From Vitrella brassicaformis (lineage: Eukaryota > Sar > Vitrellaceae), in assembly GCA_001179505.1 (NCBI GenBank), contig CDMY01000613.1, positions 249,720-313,719 of the forward strand: DNA of 64,000 nucleotides, read 5' to 3'. Both the position numbers and the translations under genes were made by a program. Below the pieces are notes generated by a model. The model worked only from the letters and a program-made list of their open reading frames with translations, was not told the origin of the DNA and ran no database searches. Numbering within the stretch: position 1 is the first letter of the stretch; each line of letters starts with the position of its first letter. Shown piece by piece: positions 1-12,625 of this stretch.

Positions 1-85
1 TACATACCGACTGCCGTGACCAGAGAATGCGCAATCAAAGGGACAAGGGAGGTCGATTCCACTGACTTTAACACTCATGTCTCGC

Positions 86-3000
86 TCAGCTCGGCCTGGC
101 CTCTTGGCTGCAGAAGATGCTGTCAGCCAGCGACAAATGTCTTCGCGCCCCTGCCTGGACACGGTCCATCTCCTGCCCCTCGCCTGGACACGGTCCATCT
201 ATACCGCCCTCTTCATCGCCATCCTCATCACAGACCGTCTCTGCCGGGCCGCTCGACCTCCCAAACTCACCGGTCGCCAGACGCCCGGCGGTGTGGGCGA
301 ACGTCTCGCTGTCGCCATGATGCGGGCCACCTACCAGGGCCGAGCGGAATGGGATGGGTGTCGGAGGGATGATGGCCGCGGCCTCTTCACTGAAGGTGAT
401 TAAGCGGTCGTCCCGCCGGCCAGCAGCACTGGGGTCACCGTGGCCGTCAACTGTACTCACGCCGACTGTTGGCGTGCTCTCCTCGCTGTATTGTTGGACA
501 AGGTGAGCTTCTCCCAAAGATTCGCCGTGTCGCCCACTTGCGCCGTCCGCGCCAGCACAAACGAGAGGAAGCCCTTCCGAGAACGGCAGCTTCAACTCTT
601 CCCCATCGACGCCGCCTTGTTGCGCAGCATCGCATGTCTCCTCATCGCCCTGCCACCCATGGTCCATAAGGGCCGAATCGTCGTCCGGTCGATCTGGTTC
701 GATAGCATCTGGAAGAAGAGACATGCCAGGCAACTGGGCTTCTTCTTGCAGGTCGGGTTCGTCGACAGCAGCACTAATTCGCTCTGATGGCAGATCGCCT
801 TCAGCACCCAACGCATCCCCAACGCATCCTCAACGCACTCTGCTCTTCCTGTTTCGCCTCCGGTAAGGCTTCATCTCTGCCAGGCGCCGGTGTCTCGTCC
901 TCAGGAAGGACATATGCATTAGATGGTCTTCTAGCCTCACCATGGAGTCCTTGGAACCACTCACTAGCGTCAACACCGTCTTGCTCAGTTTCCCACACCA
1001 CACGTCTGTCGCCTTTGTCAGCCTCTACGACGTCGTCTTCTGCAGGGTTCTGGTCGTCTGGAAGTGAGGCTTTGGCTTCCTTCTCGTCTGAGACTGATGC
1101 CAGCTCAGCTGCTGCCTCTCCATCTGAGGCAGTATCCCCGGCCTCAGCCGGTAGATGAGCGGGCGAGAAGACCTCTTCTGTCAGCGATGCCGTGGCGCCA
1201 TGGTCGACCTCATGTCCGTCAGCGAAGGCTGAAGACATGCTGTATTTCTCCGTGTCTCTGTCGCGGCCATCGTGTGCAGTGATGTCTTTGTCTTCATGAC
1301 TAAGGGGCAGGTCGATGGGCTCAGACGGCGGCACATCGTCTTGGTTGCTCGGAGACATCTCGTCTTCTCTCTGGTCTTCGGCTGCCAAGTCAGCAACCGC
1401 CCCTGTTTCAGCAGAGACGGGCTCTTCCCACCCTGGTGAATCGTCGCCACCTTCAAGCAGCAAGCTCTCTTCATCCACGTGTATCGGCGCTTGGCGGTCG
1501 TCAGATCCCTGCTCCTCCTGAGCTAGACCAACAGACACCCGGGCAACTGGCGTCTCAACCAGCAGCTCGCTGAAATGGTCGTCGGGCAGCGTATTCTTCT
1601 CATTAAGTGACGTCTTTTCCTGGTCGACATTGACGTCTTCTCCAGGCTCGCTGAGAGTGGCCTGCGCGACGGCTTGACCCTGTTCTTCATCCACCGCGGG
1701 CTCGGCATCTTTCTCCTCCAAGTTTTCATCAACCTCATCAGGCATCAGGTGGGCTGTGTCATCGTGTATAACGACGTCAATGTCTGCACCGCCCTCAGGC
1801 TGGCCACCGGGTACTGAGGATTCTCCACCATCTTGCAAACGGTGGTCTGAGTGCACAGGGCTTTGCCTCTCTCCAGGCGTGGCATTGTCTCGGGCCTCGT
1901 CAAGGATGACGTGAGATGACGCCTCAGACTCTGGCAGAGACGGCTGCCGCTCCTCTTCGGGTAGAGCGTCTGGCGCAAAAGGAGCCCTATCCTCTTCATG
2001 GTGCTCCTCCGTCTCCTCTCCCCCTTCGCCAGGGATTTCCTCGGTCCCGGTGACACTCCCTCTCTCTTTCGCCACCTCTGTCTGCGACTGCGCCAGGGCC
2101 AGCCCATACTGGAGGACAGCGGCGTTGGACGGCGTGGTGTCCTCATCCAAATATTGAAAAGACACCAAAGCAGTTGAGGGTCTCTCCACGTCTCCTAGTT
2201 TCTCAGTTGTCTGTGGCTGCTGTGCCGCAGGTGCCGTGGGCAGGGCCGCCCTGTCTCTGTGCTCTCGGAAGCGGCGCTGGATGATGCGAGCAGACGAATG
2301 GATGCGCATCAACAAAGCAATCTTGTGCAGCCTGAAGCCAGCCGGCCGATCAGCAACCGGAGCGGAAGGATTGAGCACTTCGAGCACCCTTACCTGACAC
2401 GTAGCCGCACGGCTGTTCCCCGCCACGCTCTCTGTATGACGAGAGCAGCTCGAATTTGAACCTCCACAGGCACCCACTGATCCCTCTGCAGGCAGCCAGA
2501 CAGAATGTCATCAAGTACCCATCAGCACAGCACAGCACAGCAAACGAACAAGGGCCCGCCTGCCTGCCTGCCTACCTTTGCATAGAGGAGGGCGGGGGGC
2601 ATGCTTTTCCCTGCCGGCCTGGCCCATGCCCTAGAAGGACGAAGAGACTCTTGAACGTCCTCCCAAAAACACCGTCTCCTCCTCACCACCAGGCCTCCCA
2701 TCGCTCCAACAGTCGACACAGTCGGGCTCAGCTTCCCCGGCAGAGGGCCTGGGGCATGGCTTGGCTGCTCATCTGGTCGCGCCGGTTTCGTCTGACCTGG
2801 AGGGTGCGGTGTGCGTCTTGAGTGGGAGGAGGAGACCTGCCGCCGGCGATGGCGGCCTGCGCCAGCGACGCCACCCGCAAAAGGTGTGTCGGCTGTATTC
2901 GGCCGGAGCGCACCCGCGGGTCGGCCTCTCCTCTGTGGCGGCCATGATGGCCTGTCTTGATCTTGATGACGTGGAGAGGACAAGAAAGGCGAGGGAAAGG

Positions 3001-5416
3001 GCGTCGAGGAACAGGGTGGCACAGTCGACCCTGGGGTGGTCGACGCATTGGCAGTTCGTCTCTTTGACGATGAGCCGACGAAGGGCGTGGTGTGGGCGGA
3101 CGGGGAGGGGGTCGACAGCGGGATGGAGCTAGGCGTCAGGGGCGGCTCCAGGGCGGGCAGAGTGGGGGGAGAAGCGCGTTTGGTGTGCGATGAAGGGGTG
3201 CGCAACCCGACACTCAGGGCGATGGATGATGATCTTTGTTGTCGTCGTGACGGCAGCGTGTCTCTGTCGTGGGCGAGAGATGACTGTTCCGCTGCACTTT
3301 CCCTGCGACACTCCACTTGTCCCTTGACGAGCCTCGACCTCACCACACACCGCCGGCGACAGTGCTTTGCCGCCCCTTCTCTCTCGTCGGCCGCCTCTCC
3401 GTGCCTCTCGGAGCCGCCCATGAGTGAAAGTCGGCCATCGGCAGATTGCAATAGGGGAGACGAAGGCACAGCCCCGTAGGGGTACACTACGGTGATTGGG
3501 TCATCATCCCCTGGTTGGGGTGAGACGGATGGGGAGGGGGAGGGGGAGACACGTGGCCTTTCGCGGGTGGGTGGTCTGCTCGTGGCCGGGGGTGACAGCC
3601 GCAGCGGAGGCAGCATTCCGTCTTCCTGCCCCTCCTGCTGCTGCCCCTGCTGCTGCTGCTGCTCGTCAGCCGTATTCAGCAGTGAGTTGAGCGACTTGTC
3701 TGTCGGTCTCTTCTGACTTGAGCCTTCCATGCCGAACAACTGCGCGCTTGTGAAGGCACAGGAGTCCTCAATCCGCCTGGTGAGGGGATGCTCGCTGCCG
3801 AGGCTGCTGGCCGCCAGCTTGCAGGCCTTGCTGAGATAGCTCGTCGGAGCAGATGGGTCAAGCATGGCCGAGTGTCGCAGCTCCGATATCTGCCATTCGT
3901 TGGGATGGACTTGCGAAAGGGCCTCCACTGCATAGTTGTGGTATGCGACGCAAAGGTAGGCTGTGAGCCGGCGGTGTGAGGTGTCTTGGCCATGTGACAG
4001 GTAGCCCTCGAGCAGAGACATGACGTTGGCATTGCTCGATACGGCCTCGCTGGTCCTACACACACACACACACTCACATACACATGGATGGAGGGTGGAT
4101 GGATGGAGGGGGAGGGGGCCTGCCGAACATACCTGCCATTCTCTCCGTAGAGAAACGCTGCGTTTAGAATGACGTGTGCTCGCATTTCGATCAGCCGCAA
4201 TAGATGCACGTCATCTCTTTCATCGCTGCTGCCGTTCGGTACTGCATTGAAGGTCGTCGGTAGGACCTCCGATGGCCATTGCGAGAGGCAATGGAAAGCC
4301 CGAAACGTGGCCTGGAGCGCGGCCTCGTATTTGTTGCGGCTCTTGAACAAGAGAGACATGCTAGACGGACACACACACTCACAGGGACAGAGTGAGAAAT
4401 ACCTGGTGCATTTGCTCTACCGATCACTTCCCACTTGGTATAGGTCTCTGCTCGCCTGAGAGGGTTGTACACGCCACATCCCTCGACGGCCATAGGCTCC
4501 CTCACAGTGCCCCCCCTCGGCTCACGCAGCGTTTCTGCGAACGCCTTGGCACTGTGCCGTCTCTTTCTCGCCGCGTCAGAGTGCCTTACGCCCCTCTCCT
4601 GCACCGCGACAAATCGCCGCGCTGCTCTCGTCCGGGTGGTGTTCGATGAGGGCTTTGTCAGCTCAAGGGCTGCCTGCAAGAGGTAGTTGGCGGCGTCGTG
4701 GCTGACGCCGGGAGAGGAGTGGATGATTTGGAGGGCAAGGTGGTTGAAGAGCCACACAACCATGTCCACTGTGGCAAGGAACTGCACATGCAGGCACACA
4801 TAGACAGACATGCACACAGGGAGGACCGTTTGTGCAATGCCATATGCCTGTGGCGGTGGTGGCCGGCCAGGCCAGTTGCCCACCTCCTGATGCTCAGGTC
4901 CCAAGAGGTTCATCCACAGCATCACCACCTCCTGGTAAACCTGGACACACTGAATGGTCAGCCCTAGCAATGCCGTCCCGTTCCTGTCGCCGCCGCGCGG
5001 GGAGCTTCCGCACATGCTGCCGAACCGCATTCGAAGGGCGCTGCTTACACAACAATATCAGACTGACCAATGAGGCAGACACCCGTGTATGTAGTGCCAC
5101 CTTCCATCGTTGGTGAGCTCCTTCAGGCGCCTCAGCGTGTGCGTGAATCGTTCTGCCTCGCTCCGGGAGAGGAATTCCGCCGGGCTCTGCAGAGACAAAG
5201 GCTGAGACAGCCAGACCACACAACTCTCACGCACTCATCCCTCAGCGTGTGTGTGTCTGTGGCGTGCAGCCCCGAGCAGCCCCGCATTTCAACGCCTTCC
5301 ATCTGTCTGCCTGCCGGTCAGTGATTTTTTATGCGTACCGCATCTTGTGTGCAACTGCCGAGCCACAGCCTAAGAGGCCTTCGCTCTGGAAACACGTGCG
5401 AGAACCGCAGATCCAT
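86..5416 (-). CDS. Helical, IQ-motif protein with acidic C-terminal tail (function unknown)
   Basis: I assembled nine exons: 5416-5339, 5186-5101, 5040-4884, 4781-4435, 4360-4133, 4055-2576, 2485-2394, 2331-839 and 783-86 (1,552 residues). The start is the ATG at 5416, because its frame joins the next exon in phase 0. Residues 1 to about 480 are helix-rich and look like TPR-type repeats, but I cannot name a family. A disordered Ser/Pro/Arg-rich part with a poly-Gln run follows. Two IQ motifs lie close together near residues 800-845 (cores VIQRAWRG and IIQRRFREH), which suggests calmodulin or myosin-light-chain binding. The last 700 residues are very acidic. The last intron (838-784, 55 nt) is uncertain: if it is not spliced, translation stops at 801 and the protein has 1,332 residues. 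The exon 4 donor near 4434 is also uncertain. The gene diverges from the WD40 gene starting at 5500. Confidence 0.6.
804..838. repeat. 11-bp tandem repeat at a frame junction in gene 1
   Basis: The plus strand reads as near-identical units AACGCATCCCC, AACGCATCCTC and a partial AACGCAC. The array sits where the gene 1 frame meets a stop (801-803). One extra 11-bp unit would shift the frame into the next open stretch (to 86); splicing of the 55-nt interval 838-784 would do the same. Confidence 0.8.
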
Positions 5417-5499
5417 CGGAAAGCTAATCGGAACGCGGCGAGATGGGGTGGGGGCGTTGGGGGCATTTTGCGAGCTCGAGAGTTTTCCTGAGTTCTGCG
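5417..5499. promoter_or_regulatory. Divergent spacer, candidate bidirectional promoter (genes 1/2)
   Basis: Only 83 bp separate the two opposing start codons, so both 5' UTRs and any core promoter must lie here or overlap the neighbouring coding sequence. The spacer is G-rich on the plus strand (gatggggtgggggcgttggggg) and I see no TATA box. Confidence 0.55.
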
Positions 5500-8400
5500 A
5501 TGTCGTGTGAGAGCCCGAAGGCCAACATGGATGAGCAGGGCGGGGTGGGGATGCCGGGTAGCGACGCGAGCCCCAGTCAGCTGCTGCAGCTCGACATGGA
5601 AGAGCTCCAGAGGCTGCAGGAGCAGTTCCACACACCCAACCACGTGCTCGTCACCCTCAACATGGAGGAGTGGCTCGCCGCCTTCTCGTTCAAACTCGCC
5701 ACCCTTTCCCCAGCCAGGCAGCAGACGTACAAGCACGACCTGACCTTGCTCTTCCAGGCAAACAAAGCAAAACAAACAGACAAACAGACAAACAGAGAGC
5801 AGAGCAGTCTGTATGACATTGTGTCTGCAGAAGATAGACGAGAGTTGCAAAGACGAGATCACTTGGGACGCGTTTACCGGCTTCATGCTGAGACACCTGC
5901 CTGTCGGCGGGTCGGAGATGGGCGCCGACGTCGACGGCGGCGACTTTGCGACGGTGGTCAAGACGGAAGGCCCGGCGGGTGGCGTGGCCAGCCCTGAGAG
6001 GGAGCAACACTCGGACTTCATCAACAAGATACTCGTCATCAGTGACAAAGACGCCAGCACCCAGGCGACGTCAAGCGAAGCTGCCTCGAGCGGCGGCCGC
6101 CCTCCCGTCGCTGCTGGCAACCGCTTCGCCGCCCGATACGTCACTGCAGGTATGTATCACATCACACACAGAGAGCCACCTAAACACAGATGCGTGTGTG
6201 TGTCCATGGGTCCATCCGTCCGTCCATCCGTCTGTCCATCCGTCCGTCCATCCGTCCATCCATCCATCCGTTCATTTCATCAGGTCGTGACGGCACTCTG
6301 CGGGTGTGGTCTCCTACGTTTCAGCTGCTGCGCCGCACGAGCCTCGGTTCCCACCGGCGGTGGTTCACGGACATCTGCTGGCTCAGACGCAGCCAGCGGC
6401 TGTGCGCCGCGGCCGCAGACTTCACCCTCTTCTTCCTCGACGGCAATGTGGAGCGGTGCATCGGCAAAATCGAGACGGGCGTGGCCACACCCACTTGCCT
6501 CGCATACACCGACAGCGGCCTTGCCTGCGCCTCACACCAAGAAATACTCATGGTAAAAGAGTCACAATGACAAGCACACCACCTATATGTGACTCACCAT
6601 GGGGTGTATGTGTCTCTGTGTTTCGGCTTCTCTGTTGTGATGCTGCAACGAAGGTAGGTAGGCGACGGTCACGGTGTGGTGACACTCTACACCCTTGACA
6701 CCCTCGCGGCCGCCGACCAGTCATCGACGGGCCACACTCTGCCCGAACTGCGCTCATTCAACTCCTCCGCATCGCTCCACGGGTCGGGCTCTCGCGCAAC
6801 CAGCCCTAGCAGAGACATGGCCGACCACGCCAAGGACCTGCCACCCGTTCCCCTGCCGCAGAAGAGCGGCAGCAGAGACAGCTATGACGCCGCATCAGCA
6901 GCCGCAGGGGCGAGTGGGCAGCCGAGGGATGTTGAGCATGACAGTAGACGGATGAAAGGAGGGGCGTCTGGCGCTGTGCTCAACACGGGCGCGTTGGGAG
7001 CAGGGCGGAGCTACAGCGACCAGCGGGCGGCGGGACTTGTGACGGTCGAGCAGATCCTCCACACACCCAGGCCAATCCGACCACTGCCGCACATCTGCAA
7101 GTGAGACTTACATGCAAACAATGGAAGATAGGATACTGTCGCTGCCTGCTCATCCATCCATCCCATGCCATGTGTCACATCACAGGACGCGCTATCACGA
7201 CAATTGGGTGACAAAGGTGGGGTTCGTGCCCGACCTGCAGTCGATGGTCACATCCGGGCTCGACGGCATCATCAACATAGGCGACATACAAGTAAGGTGG
7301 GCGCAATTGACTGACCGCTTCATGGCCATCCATGGTATGATGTGCCTCTTAGACGAACAAACGGAAGCGCGACCCCATCCGCCTGCATCGCCGCGGCGTT
7401 TATTGCTGGCAGTGGTGGGCACAGACATGGAGCGGCCGGACAGCACACATGCATATGCATGTCGGTGCATTGATTGATGTGTGGGTGTGGTGTATGGCTG
7501 GCCATAGGTGTTCGACGTTTCAGTTGTTTGCGTCCGGGGGTCAGGACCGCGAGATCCTCATATGGAACCCATACACCGTCAAGCCGCTCAACTTCCTCCA
7601 CGGACACTCCGCACCCATCAAGCACCTACTGCTCAACGAGGCACGCCGCCCCACCCCTGTGTCAAACCCGCCCCATCTCATCCGTCTCTCTCTGCCTCTG
7701 TCGCTGCTTATGGATGCAGCCGTGTTTCCAGCTGATATCTGCCTCGTCCGACAAGGTCGTGAAGGTGTGGGACATCCGCAACTTCCGCTGCATGCAGACC
7801 CTCACCATGAAGGACAGCGACGACACCCATCCCATGGTGGACGGCGGGCTCGACGCCACCGGCGACGAGGGCTTCACCTCCATTGCACTCCACTGCGGAT
7901 ACGAGCGAGAGGGACAGGACACAGCCGGTGGGGCTGCTGGCAGTGCTGGCAGCGAGACACGGCTGCTCCTAACCGACAGGAAAGTGCACTGCTGGCCTCT
8001 CTCTGTGCCGACGGAACACTTCAAGAGTCACAGACGTCCGGTGGTCAAGGCGCTATACAATGCAAATTTCCAACAGGTATACGTACAACGAATAGGACCG
8101 GGCATGGCATAATATCACTGTGGGGCTGGCTATCTGGTGTGCTGCCTTCAGGCGGTGAGTGGCGACATCAGCGGGACAGTGCGTGTGTGGGACCTCAAGA
8201 CGGGAGCACTCCTTCTGCAGTTCCATCAAGCACACGGCAAAGACAAGGCACGCACGCACCACAACCACAAGCACGTACACGTGTCTCATGTGCAAAAGAT
8301 GATGTATGCGTGTATGCAGCTGACGAGCATGTGCTTCGACAGCACCGAGCGTCGGCTGCTCACGGCCTCCGACAACGGCACCGTCATCTTGTGGAACTTC

Positions 8401-11400
8401 TCATCGGGCCAAGCCATTCGCACCTTCGCTCTCCACGAGCAACACCCCACCGAGCTGACCGAGCTGCGCGTCTTCTGCGAGACACCACAGCAGCGAGATG
8501 AAGACGCCCAGCCGACCCACACGCACCAGCAGCAGCAGCAGCCCGTGGCCCGCAAAAATAGTGGCGAGAGCAGCAGCAGCAGCAGGGAGCCACGGCAGCC
8601 AGCCCCATCCCCCGCTCCACCCGCCTTGATGCGGCGGCGTCGGTCATCTCGCGGCAAGGAGATGAGCGAGCTGGTGGTGGGGGTCGGCGTGGACAAGCGG
8701 ATATATGTGTGGCCGCACAGCAAGCGGGAGAAGATCACGGTGCAGATGGTGCTTGACGATCCCACCAACGACGCTGAGGGCGACATGACGTCATTCTGCT
8801 GCTGCCCCGCCTATCAGAGCCTCGTCAGCGCCGACTCGGACGGATTCATCTACATATGGAAGATACAGGTACGTGTGCCTTACTTACAAGTAAGGCAGAT
8901 CGATCTGCCATTCACACGCGAGGCGGCTCTCTTTGTTCGTTCTCGGTGTCTGTCTTCAGGAGTATCACGAGCAAACTCGGCCGCTCAAATTCCGTCTGCG
9001 GGACACTGTCATGCGCGGCATGTCGTCCAGCATGCCAATTCCCCCCTCCCCTCGCACAGTCGGGTTCTCCTCCACAAGTACCCCCTTCAACCCCCGCACC
9101 TCCTCCATCGCCGAGACCAACCCCCGCACCTCACTCGCGGCCGACACCAACGCGCGCAGCTCACTCATGTCTTATACCGACACGCGCGCATCGCGCGTCA
9201 GCAGAAAAAGTGAACAGCCCCAGGTCGCTACCTACTTGCCGCAGATCGGGGGCAAGGGCCCACCCACTGGCTCGCTGCCTGGGTACAAGCGACTGAGTGT
9301 GGTGTCCCACCTGCCGACGCTGCCTCCCAGCCACAGCGGGACAGTGTCGCCGTCGATGCTCAGCCCTCGGGCGGCGGGGAGCGGCATACAGAGAGAGCAG
9401 CGGCTGAGTGTCTTTTCCACTGCTGGGCTGGGTGAGGGGGAGGACCGCACAGAGGGGTTCCTCGAAGGGCTCAAGCAGCTGCACGCGCCAGCCGGGGGCT
9501 ACGCCCACCGAGTGGACCAGGTCATCTTTCTGGAGACCAAGCAGGTCCTGGCTTCCATCCATGCCGACGGCTACCTCCGGTTATGGAGCGTGGCCAAGGG
9601 TGAGCTGCTGAGCCGGACCAAGATGCCCTTCAGCCCATCAGGTGAGGACAGGCAACAAGAGATGGGGGCAGGTGCTGTCGACGAACGCACCACCACACGC
9701 AAGACCACCATCCTCAGCCCTGTCTCTTCGGGCGGCGAAGTGGGGCGAAAGTGAGTACTTGAGAGAAAAGGAAACCCTCAGCCACTCACTCTAGGCCCGC
9801 ATGCATTCCTGTGTGTGTGTGTCAATGTCGATCTGGCCTGGCAGGCACGGGAGCATGCCAGTGAACCAGCACACCCTCCCCTCCGCCCCCACCGACACAG
9901 CCCGCCCGTCCGCCGCCTCTCTGCTCAAGCGGCACACGGGCAGGCGAGTCAGCAAAAAGAAGGCCCCCAGGATCGAGATATCCTCCCCGCGATACCACAA
10001 CATCGCCCCAGACAGCCAGCGCACTGACCAGCCCGCCTCGCCCGACGGCCAAATCGCCACCGGCGGTCAGCAGCAGATGAGTGTGGCCGCTTCTGCCGAT
10101 CGCGTGCGGCTGACGTGCGTCGACACCAACCGCGGCAACACGGTGCTGTTGGGTGGATCGGCGAGGGGCGAGGTGTGCATCTGGGACATATCTCGGCTGG
10201 AAGGGCTAGGCAGCGTCGTCACGCCCTCTCAGGCCGCCGCTGCAGCGACAATGTCGTTTATCACACCCCGCAACATGCTGCTCAAGGCCGCGGCTCATGG
10301 GGTCGTCATGATGAAGAGGGGAGGGGGGGAAGACGCAACCGCCGCACCTCAGCCGCCGGCTGGAGCCTCGCAACATGACAAGGAGAGGGAAGCCGAGACG
10401 GGCTCCGCGCGGGCGTCGACGGCTGGCGGGGGGCCGCGGAAGAGGGGCCACAGCAAGCTGGGGGCACTGATGATGCAGGCCGCCTCGATGGCCAGGGCGG
10501 ACGCCATGGGCAGGGCTGAACCCATCACGCTCACAGCCAGAACGACGCTGCACGACGATGCGGTCAGGAGCGTTTGCCTCATAGAAGGGGGGGTGTCGCC
10601 ACAGCCAATGACGGTAACTGGTCTCATTCCAAGGAGCCCACACACAGCCCATCCCTCTCTCTTTGCCTGTCTGGGTGTCTGTCTGCCTGGTCGTGTGTGT
10701 GCAGCTTTCGTGTTCGGCGACGGCCATAGTGCTGTCGACGATCGACGGCACGCGAGTGGGCATCTTCTCGGAGCAGGCCTCCTCCAGATGGGCCCTGTGG
10801 CAGCCCGACACCTACCTCGACACGCGGCTGGAGCAGCAGAGGAGGGAGCAGGAACTCGCAGCCAAGAGGGGGCGCAAGCGGACGGGCGATGATGAGCAGG
10901 CCCCGCTGGGGGAACAGGAGACGGCAACCAAGGAGCACGAAAGGCCGCCCTTGCCACAAATGCCGGTGCGCTAACCCACCCCCCACTCACCCACCCCCAC
11001 AGCCGACCATTCAGGCATGCGTCTGTCTCTTTGTGTGCGTGGTGGGTGGTCTGATTGACGTGTCACATCAATCAGCGGCGGAGTGCAGCCGCTCGAGGGG
11101 GTGATGGGGAGGGCGGCGACGATGCCGAGGATGGGGGTGCACCTCGCGAGCCGGGCATGCAGGTGAGATTCACCCCGCCATGGAAGAAGGAGCGCACCTC
11201 ACAGTCCAAGCAGAAATCGCCCAGGAAACAGAGAACAGGTGTGTTCTTGACATGGCGGCAGACACACATGCAGACAGACAGACAGACACAAATGTGCCTC
11301 CGTCCGTGTCTTGGTCTGTGCCGTCACCCCACGCATAAATCAATGCACTAATGCAGTCCAGAAGCGCGAGTGGCGCTATGTGCCACTGACGACGGGCGGC

Positions 11401-11932
11401 GTCCAGACAGGCAGACTCTCCGTCGACAGGGTAACTAACGTACAGACACAAACACGAGACACACACATGCCGCCCCCCCTCTCTCTCTGTCCGTCCATCT
11501 GAGTGTGTGTGTCTCTCCCTTTCCTTCCCTGTCTCTGTCATCCCCCAACAGTCGGCCCCAATGCACGCCGGCCATTCGTACGGCCAAATGGCGTGCTCGC
11601 GCGTCTTCAGCGCCTTTTCGATGGACAGTGCCCGACCCAACATGCGGCTCAACGAGAACCTCAAGCAGGTCTACCCCAACGCCCGCGTGACCTCCTTCAT
11701 CGACAGCGGGGCCGCCAACGCCGCCGCGCTCGACAGTAGCCTTGTGGTACTGGGGGACGAGCGACACCATCTCATGCACAGCCGTGGGGCTGGTGGGGGG
11801 GCTGGCGGGGGGGGTGGGAAGGTTGATGACCCGACAGGCCGTGACAGGTATGGCTCTGGCGCGGCACAGATGACGGTGCAGGTGGAGGATGTGGTCAGGG
11901 GCGTGCGCAAGTGGATCACCCAAACCACATGA
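5500..11932 (+). CDS. EF-hand and WD40-repeat protein, WDR49/WDR64-like
   Basis: Sixteen exons join in phase: 5500-5757, 5831-6149, 6284-6552, 6658-7100, 7186-7291, 7353-7414, 7508-7640, 7732-8076, 8152-8247, 8320-8868, 8960-9750, 9845-10613, 10705-10965, 11076-11238, 11357-11430 and 11552-11932 (1,672 residues). The N-terminus has helical EF-hand-like sequence ([18 protein letters not shown] in exon 2). WD40 blades follow, including [67 protein letters not shown] and [11 protein letters not shown]. The order of EF-hand then WD blades with a WNPY blade is typical of the WDR49/WDR64 group, whose members are often linked to cilia; that link is inference here. Linkers are low-complexity (poly-Gln and poly-Ser near 8520-8590). 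Three introns (5758-5830, 7641-7731, 8248-8319) appear to be GC-AG. Confidence 0.85.
6211..6270. repeat. (CCATCCGT)n-like microsatellite in a gene 2 intron
   Basis: Imperfect repeats of ccat, ccgt and tccg run up to the acceptor region of the intron 6150-6283. Confidence 0.85.
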
Positions 11933-12625
11933 CTGACATCACATACATAATCATCATCTACCTGTGGCTGTGGGTTCGTGTGGTGTGGTGTGGTGTCTCT
12001 TCCTCCCTCCTTTGTTTGCTCGTATGTGCTGCCTGCCTGCCTGCATGCGAGTGAGTGAGTGGAGGCGTGTGGGTGGAGGTGTGACTCTGAGTGAGTGAAT
12101 GGATGGATGGATGGATACTTGCAATGCATTCACTGACGACCGTACGTGGTCCGCTCCGCTCGCTCACACCTACCATACACCCTGTCTGTCACGTCTACAC
12201 ACGTACGCATATATACATATGCAACCATGAGCACGGGAGGCAACAAGGGACGGAGGGAGGGAGGGAGAGCTGTCAGGACGGCCGGGGCCCGGTGGCTTGT
12301 ATATATGTGTGTGTGTGTGTGTGTGTACAGGTCAACCAACAGACGACAAGAGGGTGGTTGTGGTGGTGGAAGGCTGGCCTCAAACAGCACACGGGCACCG
12401 AACCAAGGGAAAGAAAGACTGTCGGAAGTGCCAGCCAGGAAGGAAGACGGACAGGCGCAAAAAGAGCAAGGCGCATCAATCGGTGGGTGGCTACAAGCAC
12501 GGGAAAATGGGCGCACCCACCAAGGGGTCTGTCTGTCCGTCTCGGCGGTTAAAAGGTTGCTGTAGGTGAATGGTGCTGAGTAAGTGTATGTGTATGTGTC
12601 TGTGGTACACATCCCATCTCCCCAG
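11933..12625. other. Convergent gap between genes 2 and 3
   Basis: Genes 2 (plus) and 3 (minus) end tail to tail here. The gap has short GT and GGAT microsatellites and many small open frames with no protein-like composition. I see nothing else. Confidence 0.6.

Noticed and set aside
801-811. A definite frameshift mutation or pseudogene call for gene 1
   Set aside because: A 55-nt intron with normal borders explains the frame change, and another intron of 55 nt is supported at 48179-48233. The case is left open.
2344-2477. Reading gene 1 straight through 2393-2332 without an intron
   Set aside because: The first IQ motif (VIQRAWRG) is in a different frame from the second. Splicing AG/GTAAGG to TTCAG joins both in phase 2.
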